From: an uncultured Sanguibacteroides sp.
GTDB taxonomy: Bacteria > Bacteroidota > Bacteroidia > Bacteroidales > Marinifilaceae
Assembly: GCF_900543425.1 (NCBI RefSeq)
Contig: NZ_UQRQ01000013.1
Location: 1-64,000, forward strand
Direction: 5' to 3'
DNA: 64,000 bases
Under the pieces are notes generated by a model. The model saw only the letters and a list, made by a program, of their open reading frames with translations. It was not told where the DNA came from and did no database searches. The position numbers were made by a program, and so were the translations under genes. Shown piece after piece: positions 15,774 through 25,188 of this stretch. Numbering within the stretch: position 1 is the stretch's first letter; each line of letters begins with the position of its first letter.

Positions 15774-16514
15774 TTAAATACGTCGCTGTATTTTTGTCCA
15801 TGTATCCGTAATCAGAAAGCTCTCTTCCATCTGATCGATCATTTCCATAAACTTGTTCATCGGAATGGCTAACGACAACAAATCGGCATCGATACATTTT
15901 CGAGCCGAAGGATCAAACATTCCGATTACGGCCCGTTTACGTCCCTCTATCTGTTCTCGATACGGATGATATACAATGGAGGTACACCCGGCCCCGAAAG
16001 GAGCAATGACGGCATCCGACGCCGTACTATCAAAGTTCACCCAAGTGAAAAGTCCCGAAATCACATCCGGTTTACCCATAAAAATAACGACCTCCGGACG
16101 ATCTTCTTCTTCAAGACGATCCCATCGTTTAAACACCAGAAAATCTCCTTCCCGGGGAAGTGAGGGTAATCCTTTCATGATCGTCTCGACTTGCCCGGGA
16201 GTACGCTTATAACGTTCACAATATTCCCCCTCTTCTCCATGAGACAAAAAATAATTAAAACGCTCCTTTATAACTTCCGTGTACCCCAAATAACGTTTTC
16301 CTCCGCCACACCCGATAGAAGATTCTGAAAAACAGAGCGATTCTCCCCGGCGAACTTTCAACAATTGAGCAATAATACAAGTGTGTCCTTTTGCCTCCCG
16401 TACTACGGGTATCCGGCAATCATCTTTCGAATAATAAAAAGTAATCGGCAACTCCGCTTCATTAAAAAAACGATGCCAAAGGGCTATAAACTGATCTCGC
16501 TTAACAATATCCAT
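15774..16514 (-). CDS. DUF169 family protein
   Basis: This 246-residue soluble protein shows DUF169 signatures: HTCIIAQLLKVRRGESLCF, GCGGGKRYLGY, and the later AVIAPFGAGCTSIVYHPY block, with conserved Cys and Gly residues. No signal peptide is present. The family function is not known; its conserved cysteines suggest metal, cofactor or redox binding. The stop is 6 bases before the DUF3810 gene, so they form a two-gene unit. I find no consensus promoter in the 290 bases upstream, which instead hold a nested inverted repeat (16568-16652). Confidence 0.8.
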   Translation of the reverse strand: MDIVKRDQFIALWHRFFNEAELPITFYYSKDDCRIPVVREAKGHTCIIAQLLKVRRGESLCFSESSIGCGGGKRYLGYTEVIKERFNYFLSHGEEGEYCERYKRTPGQVETIMKGLPSLPREGDFLVFKRWDRLEEEDRPEVVIFMGKPDVISGLFTWVNFDSTASDAVIAPFGAGCTSIVYHPYREQIEGRKRAVIGMFDPSARKCIDADLLSLAIPMNKFMEMIDQMEESFLITDTWTKIQRRI

Positions 16515-16567
16515 AGGTTCATTTTTATTCTATTTCCCCGAAAGTTACAGATTATTTCGATTAAACC

Positions 16568-16652
16568 AATAACCCACCATAAAAAACAATTGGCAATTCA
16601 ATTGTATCTTAAAAGATCAGATAACTCACAGGGACGGGTATAGTGGGTTATT
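16568..16652. repeat. Nested inverted-repeat element (possible structured RNA or MITE-like remnant)
   Basis: AATAACCCACCATA (16568-16581) and TATAGTGGGTTATT (16639-16652) are complementary at 13 of 14 positions and enclose 57 bases. Inside are two smaller hairpins: ACAATTG/CAATTGT (16586-16592 and 16599-16605) and ATCTT/AAGAT (16606-16610 and 16613-16617). There is no coding frame. I see no clear target-site duplication, so both an RNA-structure and a mini-transposon reading remain open. Confidence 0.5.
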
Positions 16653-16753
16653 TTTACAAATTTCAGACTACAAATTGCAAATCAGGAAATTAAAGGATTC
16701 CAGGATTGAGTGATGAAGAAATTCAGAGATTGGAGAATATATCATTTACAATA

Positions 16754-16791
16754 AAAAAGGGCTATTCCGATATTGAACAGCCCTTTTATAG
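16754..16791 (-). terminator. Terminator after the M13 peptidase gene
   Basis: AAAAGGGCTATTC and GAACAGCCCTTTT pair with one mismatch around a short loop, with a T-run on the minus-strand side. It lies about 15 bases after the stop codon at 16806. The A/T flanks on both sides allow it to act on either strand. Confidence 0.75.
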
Positions 16792-16805
16792 CAATACGCT
16801 TCTTT

Positions 16806-18842
16806 TTACCAAATAGAAGCTCGTTTTTCTACCGGAAGGAACAAAGGATCTCCCTCTTTCACATTAAAGGCTTCATACCAAGCCGAAATATGAGGAAGCG
16901 CTCCATTTACTCTCCAACGTCCCAAAGAATGGGGATCAGACTTCGTCTGTAAACGAATTTGTTCGTCGCGAATATTACCCGCCCAAACATTAGCGTAAGA
17001 CAGAAAGAATCGCTGTGCCGGAGTAAAACCATAAGCATCCGCATCAAGTGGATTGGTTTTCATCGCTTTTTGTAAAGCCGCATAAGCTACCTGCAATCCT
17101 CCGTGATCAGCAATATTTTCTCCTAATGTCAATTTTCCGTTCCCTTTCAAATCGGGTAATACTTGAATATTATCGAAATAATCCACTAAAACCTGAGCAC
17201 GCTCTTCAAAATTCTTTGCATCCTCTTCCGTCCACCAATCTTTCAAATTTCCATCCTTATCGAACTGGCGGCCCTGGTCGTCAAATCCATGCGTCATTTC
17301 ATGACCGATAACCACACCTATAGCTCCATAATTACAAGCATCGTCTGCATTCATATCAAAGAAAGGATATTGAAGAATTCCGGCAGGGAAGCAAATTTCA
17401 TTGGTCGTCGGGTTATAATAGGCATTCACAGTTTGAGGTGTCATCTGCCATTCGTCCTTATCGACGGGTTTTCCTGCTTTTGCAAGCATGTAATCGTAAT
17501 CAAAATTATTGGAACGTACAATATTATCCCAATAGGTATCGTTTTTAATTTCCAAACCGGAGTAATCCCTCCACTTGTCAGGATAGCCGACTTTCACGTA
17601 TATAGTGGATAATTTTTCCAAAGCCTTCGTTTTCGTCTCATCACTCATCCATGACAAATTTTGAATTCGCTCTCCTAAAGCACTCTGCAAGTTGGATATT
17701 AACTTCAACATACGTTCTTTTGCCTCTGCCGGGAAATATTTTTCCACGTACATTTGTCCCACGGCTTCTCCCAACACACCATTGATTGCACTTACCGCAC
17801 TCTTCCAACGAGGTTGCATCTCTTTTTTGCCGGAAAGCGTTTTCCCGTAAAATTCAAAGTTCTGAGCCACGAAAGCATCGCTTAAATAAGAAGCCGCCGC
17901 ATCGATTACCTTCCATTCCAAATAAGACTTCAATACATTTATATCCATCTTATTCATCAGATCGGCACTCTCTTTAACTGCTGCCATCTGGGCTACGTTC
18001 AACTCTTTCACTTCCTTCAATCCTAAGGTCGAGAAATAAAGATCCCATTGAATACCGGGAACTTCTTTTTTCAAATCAACCAATAACATCTTGTTATAGT
18101 TGGCATGCGGATCGCGTAATTCGACCGCACTCTTGGCGCTCTCGGCCAAACGCATTTCCACGGTCATCACGTCGGAAGCCGCCTTATTTGATTCTGCCTC
18201 TGAAAAACCGGCCAATTGAAACATCTTGGCCACGTGTTGCCGGTATTTTTCCCGAATCTCTTTCGAGTGGTCGTCGTTATCCAAATAATACTCGCGTTCT
18301 CCTAAACTGATACCGCTTTGATACAGGATTATTAAATTCATGGTACTGTTCATATCGTCGGAACTCACGTAGAGTCCGAAGAAGGGATCAAAACCATTCC
18401 GACGCATTTCACCGATGACTCCCGACAACTCTTTTCTATCTTTAATAGCCGCAATTTTTCCTAATTCGGCTTCAATTGGTTTCATTCCGTCGGCATTCCT
18501 CTTGGTACTATCCATAGCCATATTATATAAATCGCCTATCTTTTGAGCAATACTTCCGGGATCTGATTTCTGTACAGCCAACCCTTCAATCAAACCTTTT
18601 ATCTGTTGTCTGTTATTTTCTGCCAAAAGATCGAATGAACCGAACCTGGCATATTCATCGGTCAAAGGATGACTTTTCATCCAACCGCCACATGCATATT
18701 GATAAAAATCAGCATTAGGCATTGCCGCCGTATCAAGATTGGCAATAACGATGCCTCCTTTTTGCACGGTCTCTTTTTTACTATTGCAACTTGTAATCAT
18801 TAATGCCAAAGCAATAAAAGATAAATAACATTTTGTTTTCAT
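16806..18842 (-). CDS. M13 family zinc metallopeptidase (neprilysin/PepO-like lipoprotein)
   Basis: This 678-residue peptidase should cleave oligopeptides outside the cytoplasm. The N-terminus is a lipoprotein signal (ALALMITSC, Cys19), so it is probably anchored to the outer membrane or periplasmic face. The M13 N-terminal domain fills about 40-430. The catalytic domain has VIGHEMTHGFDDQG (zinc ligands His514, His518; catalytic Glu515) and the third ligand in GENIADHGG (Glu575, with Asp579). The C-terminal WAGNIRDE/RVNGAL block and the terminal Trp are also typical. All catalytic residues are present. It appears to be monocistronic, with a -7 box upstream and a terminator after it. Confidence 0.95.
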   Translation of the reverse strand: MKTKCYLSFIALALMITSCNSKKETVQKGGIVIANLDTAAMPNADFYQYACGGWMKSHPLTDEYARFGSFDLLAENNRQQIKGLIEGLAVQKSDPGSIAQKIGDLYNMAMDSTKRNADGMKPIEAELGKIAAIKDRKELSGVIGEMRRNGFDPFFGLYVSSDDMNSTMNLIILYQSGISLGEREYYLDNDDHSKEIREKYRQHVAKMFQLAGFSEAESNKAASDVMTVEMRLAESAKSAVELRDPHANYNKMLLVDLKKEVPGIQWDLYFSTLGLKEVKELNVAQMAAVKESADLMNKMDINVLKSYLEWKVIDAAASYLSDAFVAQNFEFYGKTLSGKKEMQPRWKSAVSAINGVLGEAVGQMYVEKYFPAEAKERMLKLISNLQSALGERIQNLSWMSDETKTKALEKLSTIYVKVGYPDKWRDYSGLEIKNDTYWDNIVRSNNFDYDYMLAKAGKPVDKDEWQMTPQTVNAYYNPTTNEICFPAGILQYPFFDMNADDACNYGAIGVVIGHEMTHGFDDQGRQFDKDGNLKDWWTEEDAKNFEERAQVLVDYFDNIQVLPDLKGNGKLTLGENIADHGGLQVAYAALQKAMKTNPLDADAYGFTPAQRFFLSYANVWAGNIRDEQIRLQTKSDPHSLGRWRVNGALPHISAWYEAFNVKEGDPLFLPVEKRASIW

Positions 18843-18906
18843 ACTTTATATCAATTCTTTAAAATAACTTCTTTTTTCTGTCGAATTTTATTTGCACAAA
18901 GGCCAG

Positions 18907-18914
18907 CAAAAGTA
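18907..18914 (-). promoter_or_regulatory. -7 box, probable M13 peptidase promoter
   Basis: On the minus strand TACTTTTG (18914-18907) matches TAnnTTTG about 65 bases before the start codon. No -33 TTTG is visible at the right distance. Confidence 0.4.
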
Positions 18915-18992
18915 ACATTTTACCTCTTATATAAAACGGAAACAAGAAATATCTTTCTCAAATTAATACAAACTTATCCTCTACTCGTACAT

Positions 18993-19310
18993 TTATGCCC
19001 ATTCATACCAGGCATCCTGCAATTCACCTATCGTGAAACTTTCAATATCAGGACTTTTAGTCTCCAACCAAGCCTTTATGATATTTTGCAACTCCAAAGT
19101 AATACTGCCTTTTTCCCGGGTAATAAATCCGCCACACGCTTCCGCATTCCAACCGCCACCCATCTCCAGGTGATGACTTCGCAACAATTCGATAAACTCC
19201 TTCAGAAAAGTTTCTACATTTTCTCCATTCTCTCTAAATTTTATCTCAAACGCAAATCCTAACTCCTGAAACTCTCCTTTATGTAATTTTTTCCGTAATC
19301 TCTTTTTCAT
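18993..19310 (-). CDS. yggL: YggL-like (DUF469) protein, possible 50S ribosome-binding factor
   Basis: This small, 105-residue protein begins with a basic segment followed by the family hallmark RLRKKLHKGEFQELGFAFEIKF (residues 4-25), close to the start of enterobacterial YggL (RKKMHIDEFQELGFSV). The rest fits in length and pattern: a variable middle, a short strand, then a helix ending in LQDAWYEW, like the terminal LFDVWWD of YggL. YggL has been described as associating with the 50S ribosomal subunit; here that is by homology only. It follows the GH29 gene by 17 bases on the same strand and may be read from its transcript, although no functional link is evident. Confidence 0.75.
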   Translation of the reverse strand: MKKRLRKKLHKGEFQELGFAFEIKFRENGENVETFLKEFIELLRSHHLEMGGGWNAEACGGFITREKGSITLELQNIIKAWLETKSPDIESFTIGELQDAWYEWA

Positions 19311-19327
19311 CTCTTTATTATTGTAAT

Positions 19328-21424
19328 TTAATCCATTCTGATTCGTATATCTTGTAAGCCCATATCACAGTTCCGGCTTTCCGGTTTTAGCAGTTCAAGT
19401 TTACAGGTGTGCACCTTTCTTGGTAATAAGGGAACCGGTTTTAATCGAAGCTGATAAATTATTTGAGGCACATCCGGATTGATTCCATACTCCATAGTCT
19501 CTCCGCTACGATTATAATATTTCACGACTAATTGATTATCTCCCTTGTTCAAAGGTAACATCACCAACTCTCGCTCTTTAAACTTATCCCCGACCGAAAT
19601 CTGTTTACGAAGCGTTTTGCCGTTTAATACGACCTGCAATCCTTCCGGATTAGACAATTCGACTAAAATAGACTGAGCAGTATCGCTCTCTATCGAACAC
19701 AGCAAATAAAGAGATTGCTTCGGAGTCATTGCAATAACATAATGAGTTCCGAAACCAAAACGAGGAATTCTTTTCCAAATCACCCCATTTTCTTCCCGGG
19801 TAGGATCAATACGACGATTCTCTCCCATACAAAAACTTCCGAAACGATCATCAGAAACTTTAGTTTGATATACAGACTCCCAACGTACCGAACCCGATTG
19901 AACCCGTAAGGGTTCCGTTTCTCCTCCCTGCAAGAGTATCTCTTGCTCTTTATTGTCTATCGTCAACTTTATCGTTTTATACCGATCATTATCCGTATAA
20001 ACGACAACAGGTTCGGCGTATAATTTGTCAAACAGAAACCCCCATGATCTTCCGACGACACATCTGAAACTGGAATAATAGTCCATACTGGAATAAGCAT
20101 ACACGGAAACGGCATTAGAGGCGACTATATGATCCGAAGGAACAATACGGGCAGGAAGAACCTGAAAAGGTTCCGCAAATGTAATCTCGGCAACGATCAT
20201 ATTCCGGTCAGGATACACCGTCTCGGGGATATAAAGCGTGATGTCATTATCCTGTTGATCCAGTCGCAACGGATCCTCCCGCCCGACAAGAACAGCTCTT
20301 ATTACCTCCCCCTGAATTCCGGACAAATGAATCAAACGATCGTCCGGCAATTGTTCGATAAACAAATAGAGCCTATTTCCTTTCGTTGTAATATCCCCCC
20401 ACTCCATGACCTGTTCAAAAGGGTTTGCCCGCGTATTATAAATGGCTCGACCGTATCGATTCAGCCATCTTCCCATCTTCAACAAAGCATCCCGCTCGTA
20501 TTCTACGATAGAACCATCCCCCCGGGGACCGATATTTAACAAATAATTTCCCCCCCGGCTAACCACCTTTACCAATCCAAGTAACTTTTCATTTACCTTT
20601 TGGTCTAAATCTTCTCTCTCTTGCCAGGAACGATATCCCCAGGTTTCCGGAAAAAAGGAAGCGGGAGTTTGCCATGGAACCCCAATTTTATAATCCGGAT
20701 ACTGGTTATCTCCCATTACGCAAAAATCACCTTGATTATTTCCCAAACGTCCGCTAACCATACATTCCGGTTGCAGACGATAGACCAGGTCATATAACTC
20801 CTTACTCTGTTCCGGCGTTAAGGAACCCATATCAAACCAAAGCTCCGAAACAGGACCGTAATTGGTCAAAATCTCCTCCACTTGCTTCATATTAAAAGCA
20901 TGGTGCTCCGGTGAAATCGGGTCTGCATTATGCGAAGATATTTTCGTTCCGGGAAAGTGCCAGTCTATCAATGAAAAATATACACCGAAACTTATCCCGT
21001 ATTTCCGGCAAGCTTCCGATAGTTCTTTCATTACATCCCGTTTGAAAGGGGTAGCATCAACCACATTGTAGTCCGTATAATTTGAATGGTACATGCAAAA
21101 ACCGTCATGATGCTTGGAAGTAAAAACGACAGACTTCATTCCGGCCAATCGGGCTAATCGTACAACGGCCTCCGCATCCCATTTCTCAGGATTAAAACGA
21201 GCGGCAACAGCTTCGTATTCCTCCGACGGAATAGAAGCAAAAGATTGAATTTGTTCACTATACCCGGTAAGCACCGGCTGATCTTTCCATACTCCTCCTA
21301 ATTCCGAATATAATCCCCAGTGAATAAACATGGAAAATTTTTGATCTACCCACTCAGGATCCGGCTTCACTTGTGCATGAACAACCTGAAAACCAAACAA
21401 TAACAGCAAAATACATTTATACAT
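19328..21424 (-). CDS. Secreted GH29 alpha-L-fucosidase
   Basis: This 698-residue enzyme probably releases terminal fucose from host or dietary glycans. A signal peptide covers about residues 1-17 (ending VVHAQ). The GH29 catalytic barrel follows, with family motifs KFSMFIHWGLYS (about 29-40), SKHHDGFCMYHS (about 103-114) and the nucleophile Asp198 in ELWFDMGS. The region after about residue 370 forms beta-rich C-terminal domains, longer than a minimal GH29 (about 450 residues), probably involved in substrate binding. It lies just beyond the terminator of SusCD locus 1, so it is transcribed separately. Linkage specificity (GH29 subfamily A or B) cannot be told by eye. Confidence 0.9.
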   Translation of the reverse strand: MYKCILLLLFGFQVVHAQVKPDPEWVDQKFSMFIHWGLYSELGGVWKDQPVLTGYSEQIQSFASIPSEEYEAVAARFNPEKWDAEAVVRLARLAGMKSVVFTSKHHDGFCMYHSNYTDYNVVDATPFKRDVMKELSEACRKYGISFGVYFSLIDWHFPGTKISSHNADPISPEHHAFNMKQVEEILTNYGPVSELWFDMGSLTPEQSKELYDLVYRLQPECMVSGRLGNNQGDFCVMGDNQYPDYKIGVPWQTPASFFPETWGYRSWQEREDLDQKVNEKLLGLVKVVSRGGNYLLNIGPRGDGSIVEYERDALLKMGRWLNRYGRAIYNTRANPFEQVMEWGDITTKGNRLYLFIEQLPDDRLIHLSGIQGEVIRAVLVGREDPLRLDQQDNDITLYIPETVYPDRNMIVAEITFAEPFQVLPARIVPSDHIVASNAVSVYAYSSMDYYSSFRCVVGRSWGFLFDKLYAEPVVVYTDNDRYKTIKLTIDNKEQEILLQGGETEPLRVQSGSVRWESVYQTKVSDDRFGSFCMGENRRIDPTREENGVIWKRIPRFGFGTHYVIAMTPKQSLYLLCSIESDTAQSILVELSNPEGLQVVLNGKTLRKQISVGDKFKERELVMLPLNKGDNQLVVKYYNRSGETMEYGINPDVPQIIYQLRLKPVPLLPRKVHTCKLELLKPESRNCDMGLQDIRIRMD

Positions 21425-21524
21425 AGCATCTACATACTTACAAATTTTGAAGTTATAAATATAGACGTTATAAATCGATTGTACAAATTATTTTTATTTC
21501 CGCTTTTTCGAATAAATTAATTCA

Positions 21525-21558
21525 AAAAAAGCGGAACACTTATAGAGTGTTCCGCTTT
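21525..21558 (-). terminator. Strong terminator closing SusCD locus 1
   Basis: The arms GCGGAACACT (21531-21540) and AGTGTTCCGC (21546-21555) pair perfectly around a 5-base loop. On the minus strand the hairpin is followed by seven T. It lies 22 bases after the metalloprotease stop codon and separates the locus from the GH29 gene. Confidence 0.9.
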
Positions 21559-21579
21559 AACCGACTTATTTAAAACAAA

Positions 21580-24216
21580 CTATTTTTTCAACATGTTTAA
21601 TTTCAACAATACAGCTTCATAATGAGCCCTATCGACTGCATTAGCTTGTGGCATTCTGGATTGAATCAACTGTCTGATATTCTTTATCATTGTTGCATAA
21701 TATCCCATCGATTCATCAATATCATCTATTTTCAATCTCCGTTGCAGGTTATAACCGTAACCGAACTGATCCAGTCCCAAACGATAAGCAACCACCCCTC
21801 TGCCGTGAACCTCTTCGATCTCCCTTAATTTATCCTTATAAAGGGTTACCCATCCACTCTGGTCCAAGCCATAAGCACAAATCTCATCGACGGAAGGAGC
21901 AAAAGAGTATTTATTCAACGACATATTATCATTCGTCAATCCCATATTATTATACATCTTCATTACGATCAGTTTCACGTTCTCGACAAGGGTTCGTTGC
22001 AATACCCGATCTCCTTCGGTCAAGTTACGCCCTTTAATCGTATTTTCAAAAACTCCGTTATAAAGATCGTTGTAATACTCTCCCATAGAATAAGGATCAT
22101 CCGATAAATGAGCTGACAAGGTCACGTTGTCTCTGGCCGCCAAAAGAGCTCTTACAATCAAATTACGCATTTTAGCAGAAGGATTCACCATCAAACCGAA
22201 CTTAGCGGTAATCTCCCGGTTATCAATCCATCCGCACTCTTTGAGGTTTTTAAGAATCCAAGCCATCGAAGCTTTTTGTACCTTTTTCGGAACAGATTGA
22301 TAAACCTGTCCGGCAGTCCCCTCTTTGACTTGTGTCAGATAGATTCCGCCCACATTATAAACGGCATTTAAAATGTAACGATAATATTGTGCAGCAATAG
22401 CACTATACAGATCAAAACGATGAGAAGCATCAGGATCGTTTCCGATCCACTGATCCAAATGCCCGAGAATATATTTCAAATTCTTTATCCCATATTCTCC
22501 CGCTTTTACCGGGTCATCCCCCAAATCTTCCTCTAATGCACTCGGATCGTAACGGCTATATATCTGTTGAACGCCGTAACGATACCTCGGATCTCCAGCC
22601 TTTTCGTCTACCCACTTTTCCAGAATAACGGCTTCCTCTTTTACGGATTTATTTCCGGGGATCGATGAATACAACCATTTTATCGCAAATTCATCATAGG
22701 CTCCGAGGTCGGGAGGAGTCAACTTCACACCCTTGTCTCCCGGTTGTGCAACATAATTAAAACGGGCATAATCCATGATAGAAGGAGTCGTTCCATATTT
22801 TTGTGTAAAACTGGCAGAACGTAAAGAATCTACCGGATACGCATGGGATGCAGCCATGTTATGCATTAACCCCAACGTATGTCCCACCTCGTGCGCCACC
22901 ACGTAAGCGATGGATTCTTTCACGATATCATCCGGCATTTTCTTGTTTCGGACCGAGGGATCTACCTGGGAAGTCTGAACGAAACGCCAATTATTAATCA
23001 ATTTAACAATATCCCCCCAAACGATCACAGTAGCATTGATAATCTCACCCGTAACCGGATCTACCCAGGAAGGTCCCATCGCGTTACCGACACGATCGGG
23101 TACATAACGGATACAGGAATATTTCAGGTTATCCGGATCAAAATTCGGATCATCTTTCGGGAAATCCCGTATTTGGATGGTATTCTTAAAACCGATCTTC
23201 TCAAATGCTTTGTTCCACCTCAAAACACCTTCACGAATAGGATCTTTCCATAATTCAGGAAAAACATCATCCAGATAGAATACGATCGGTTTAACGGGCT
23301 CCACCAATTCTCCACGCTCGAATGCCGCCTGATCACGGGGCTCGAGACGCCAACGATTCACCAAAGTATAAAGCTGTATTTTATCCTCTTTCGTGGATAA
23401 CAACTGCTTCCCGGTCAAAAATACTCCAATCCGGGAATCGGATATCCTCGGCTTCATTTTCTCCTCCGGTAGTAATAACACCGTTCGAGTGACTTTCGTG
23501 GAAACGTCTCCTCCTTGCAAAGTGAAAAACATAAAACTCAAGGTATAGGAGTAGGTCAGGTTTGTCTCTATCGTCACATTATCCTCGAACGACTTCACTT
23601 TCCCGAGTGAAGAGAGATCCGATTTTAAATTAGCATTGACCTGAAACATACCGGCAACCTCGCTCATCGGAGACAAACGTTTTTCATCGCCCATAAATAA
23701 ATTGGTGATTTCAAAAACGACAGCCGTACTATCCGAATTATATGCTTCTACCTTATATTTTTTATAATAAGGAGCCATATAATTTTGTTCCATGGCCCGT
23801 TTCATGGCTTCATCCTCCTCATCACAAGTCACAAGAGCATTTATCTTTCGCAGATAAACCAGACTATCAAGCATATCAAATTTCACATGCAAAGGCTGCC
23901 GCGGCTTATATCCTACCGTACATACATTCGGAGAACTGGTCTCGGAAACCGTCGAAGCGATCAGCATATCCCGTCCCAAATATTTAGTAGGAAGCTCAAA
24001 ATAAATTTTATTCTCTACTTTATGTACCGTAATAAATCCTCCCGATGCGACCTCATGTTGTTTATTTTTAAACAATCTTTCGTATTTCGTTAAAGGCTTT
24101 TCCGGGGCCTTCTGTTCTGTTTTTACCTTCTTTTTCTTTTTTTTCCACGCGTAGGCAGGCTCTACCACGGGTACAACAAACAATAGTGCTACAAACAATA
24201 CAATCCACTTTTTCAT
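21580..24216 (-). CDS. Secreted zinc metalloprotease (metzincin type, DUF5117/DUF4953-like)
   Basis: This 878-residue protein has a signal peptide (about 1-23, ending EPAYA) and then a basic KKKKKK stretch. The first third resembles the DUF5118/DUF5117 regions seen in large Bacteroidetes zinc metalloproteases. The catalytic site is a full metzincin signature HEVGHTLGLMH, with His442, Glu443, His446 and His452 all present. A Met-turn candidate follows (SIMDYARFNY, about residue 478). The C-terminal half is the DUF4953-like domain. It is the last gene of SusCD locus 1, 34 bases after the lipoprotein gene and before the terminator. This placement suggests it cuts protein or peptide substrates outside the cytoplasm for the adjacent transporter. 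The substrate is unknown. Confidence 0.88.
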   Translation of the reverse strand: MKKWIVLFVALLFVVPVVEPAYAWKKKKKKVKTEQKAPEKPLTKYERLFKNKQHEVASGGFITVHKVENKIYFELPTKYLGRDMLIASTVSETSSPNVCTVGYKPRQPLHVKFDMLDSLVYLRKINALVTCDEEDEAMKRAMEQNYMAPYYKKYKVEAYNSDSTAVVFEITNLFMGDEKRLSPMSEVAGMFQVNANLKSDLSSLGKVKSFEDNVTIETNLTYSYTLSFMFFTLQGGDVSTKVTRTVLLLPEEKMKPRISDSRIGVFLTGKQLLSTKEDKIQLYTLVNRWRLEPRDQAAFERGELVEPVKPIVFYLDDVFPELWKDPIREGVLRWNKAFEKIGFKNTIQIRDFPKDDPNFDPDNLKYSCIRYVPDRVGNAMGPSWVDPVTGEIINATVIVWGDIVKLINNWRFVQTSQVDPSVRNKKMPDDIVKESIAYVVAHEVGHTLGLMHNMAASHAYPVDSLRSASFTQKYGTTPSIMDYARFNYVAQPGDKGVKLTPPDLGAYDEFAIKWLYSSIPGNKSVKEEAVILEKWVDEKAGDPRYRYGVQQIYSRYDPSALEEDLGDDPVKAGEYGIKNLKYILGHLDQWIGNDPDASHRFDLYSAIAAQYYRYILNAVYNVGGIYLTQVKEGTAGQVYQSVPKKVQKASMAWILKNLKECGWIDNREITAKFGLMVNPSAKMRNLIVRALLAARDNVTLSAHLSDDPYSMGEYYNDLYNGVFENTIKGRNLTEGDRVLQRTLVENVKLIVMKMYNNMGLTNDNMSLNKYSFAPSVDEICAYGLDQSGWVTLYKDKLREIEEVHGRGVVAYRLGLDQFGYGYNLQRRLKIDDIDESMGYYATMIKNIRQLIQSRMPQANAVDRAHYEAVLLKLNMLKK

Positions 24217-24250
24217 ACATTTTTCTCATTACATATTAAACATCTTTTTA

Positions 24251-25177
24251 TTATTTTCTGGTATCGGCTAAAACTTGAGCTACCACTTGCTTCATTACCT
24301 CATATTTTTGAAGAATCAAGGCTGAAGATTCATATTGCTCTTTAAATGCCTCATCTTTCCCAACCAACACTTCTGTGATATACTCCACCATATCCCGTTC
24401 CCGCCCCGGAGCCGTGTAGACAAAAGAAGAGAAAAGAAAATCCGGATCGGGGTTTAAGAAACCATAATCCTTATAAGCTTTATAAGGCACGCTCCCTCCG
24501 TATCTCGTGATTGTCTGACCATACAGACTAATCGTCACCCCGTTGCTTACAATTTCAGACACACTATAAAAAGGTTGCAATTCTTTGTTATAATTAGCCT
24601 GAATATAAGGAGTCATAGCTGTCGCTCTTACCTCCGCAGCGAAGCGATTCAATTCATCTTCCGTCATATCCTTTAGTTCCGACAACCGACCGATAACCGT
24701 AGCCGTCATTCCCCGGTATACACCCTCTTCATGTTCATTGAAACTGGATAAAATCAACTCATCTACCAATAAATAACATTGAGGTCGTATCCCTTTATAC
24801 AAATAAGGAAATACTCTATCTTTCAAGAAATTTACGCCATCCGTCAGCTCTTCCTCTTTATTCGATAAGGTATAACTCACGTAATCCCGATGACTCTCGA
24901 TAGTGTAATTCAAATCCAATATCTCATAATAGATCACGGGTTCTCCGTAGCCGTCCAATCCTCGGTCTTGCGATCCGATAGTATCATTATAGAAAATAGG
25001 AATTCCTGTCTTGTCATATACTTCAAATATCAAATGCTTCAGATCATTTGTCGGGTCATCCTGTATAGCGTACCAATTAACATCCTCATAAGAAGGTTTC
25101 AAATTTTTGTCTTCTTTGTCACATCCAGCAAACAGAAGACTTACCATTCCGAGTATTAAATAAAATATATTTTTCAT
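24251..25177 (-). CDS. SusCD-locus lipoprotein, possibly inactive relative of metallohydrolase lipoproteins
   Basis: This is a lipoprotein of about 308 residues, with a signal LILGMVSLLFAGC and the lipidated Cys followed by Asp-Lys-Glu. It lies between susD and the metzincin gene. The position, size and opening are like those of the 'substrate import-associated zinc metallohydrolase lipoproteins' found next to SusCD pairs, but I see no HExxH motif. The region around DELNRFAAEVRATAMTPYIQ, where such a motif might be expected, lacks it. It may be a substrate-binding lipoprotein, or a decayed enzyme whose role is taken by the next gene. I start at ATG 25177 (standard signal peptide); ATG 25186, two bases after the susD stop, is also possible. 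Confidence 0.6.
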   Translation of the reverse strand: MKNIFYLILGMVSLLFAGCDKEDKNLKPSYEDVNWYAIQDDPTNDLKHLIFEVYDKTGIPIFYNDTIGSQDRGLDGYGEPVIYYEILDLNYTIESHRDYVSYTLSNKEEELTDGVNFLKDRVFPYLYKGIRPQCYLLVDELILSSFNEHEEGVYRGMTATVIGRLSELKDMTEDELNRFAAEVRATAMTPYIQANYNKELQPFYSVSEIVSNGVTISLYGQTITRYGGSVPYKAYKDYGFLNPDPDFLFSSFVYTAPGRERDMVEYITEVLVGKDEAFKEQYESSALILQKYEVMKQVVAQVLADTRK

Positions 25178-25188
25178 GGGAATCATTT

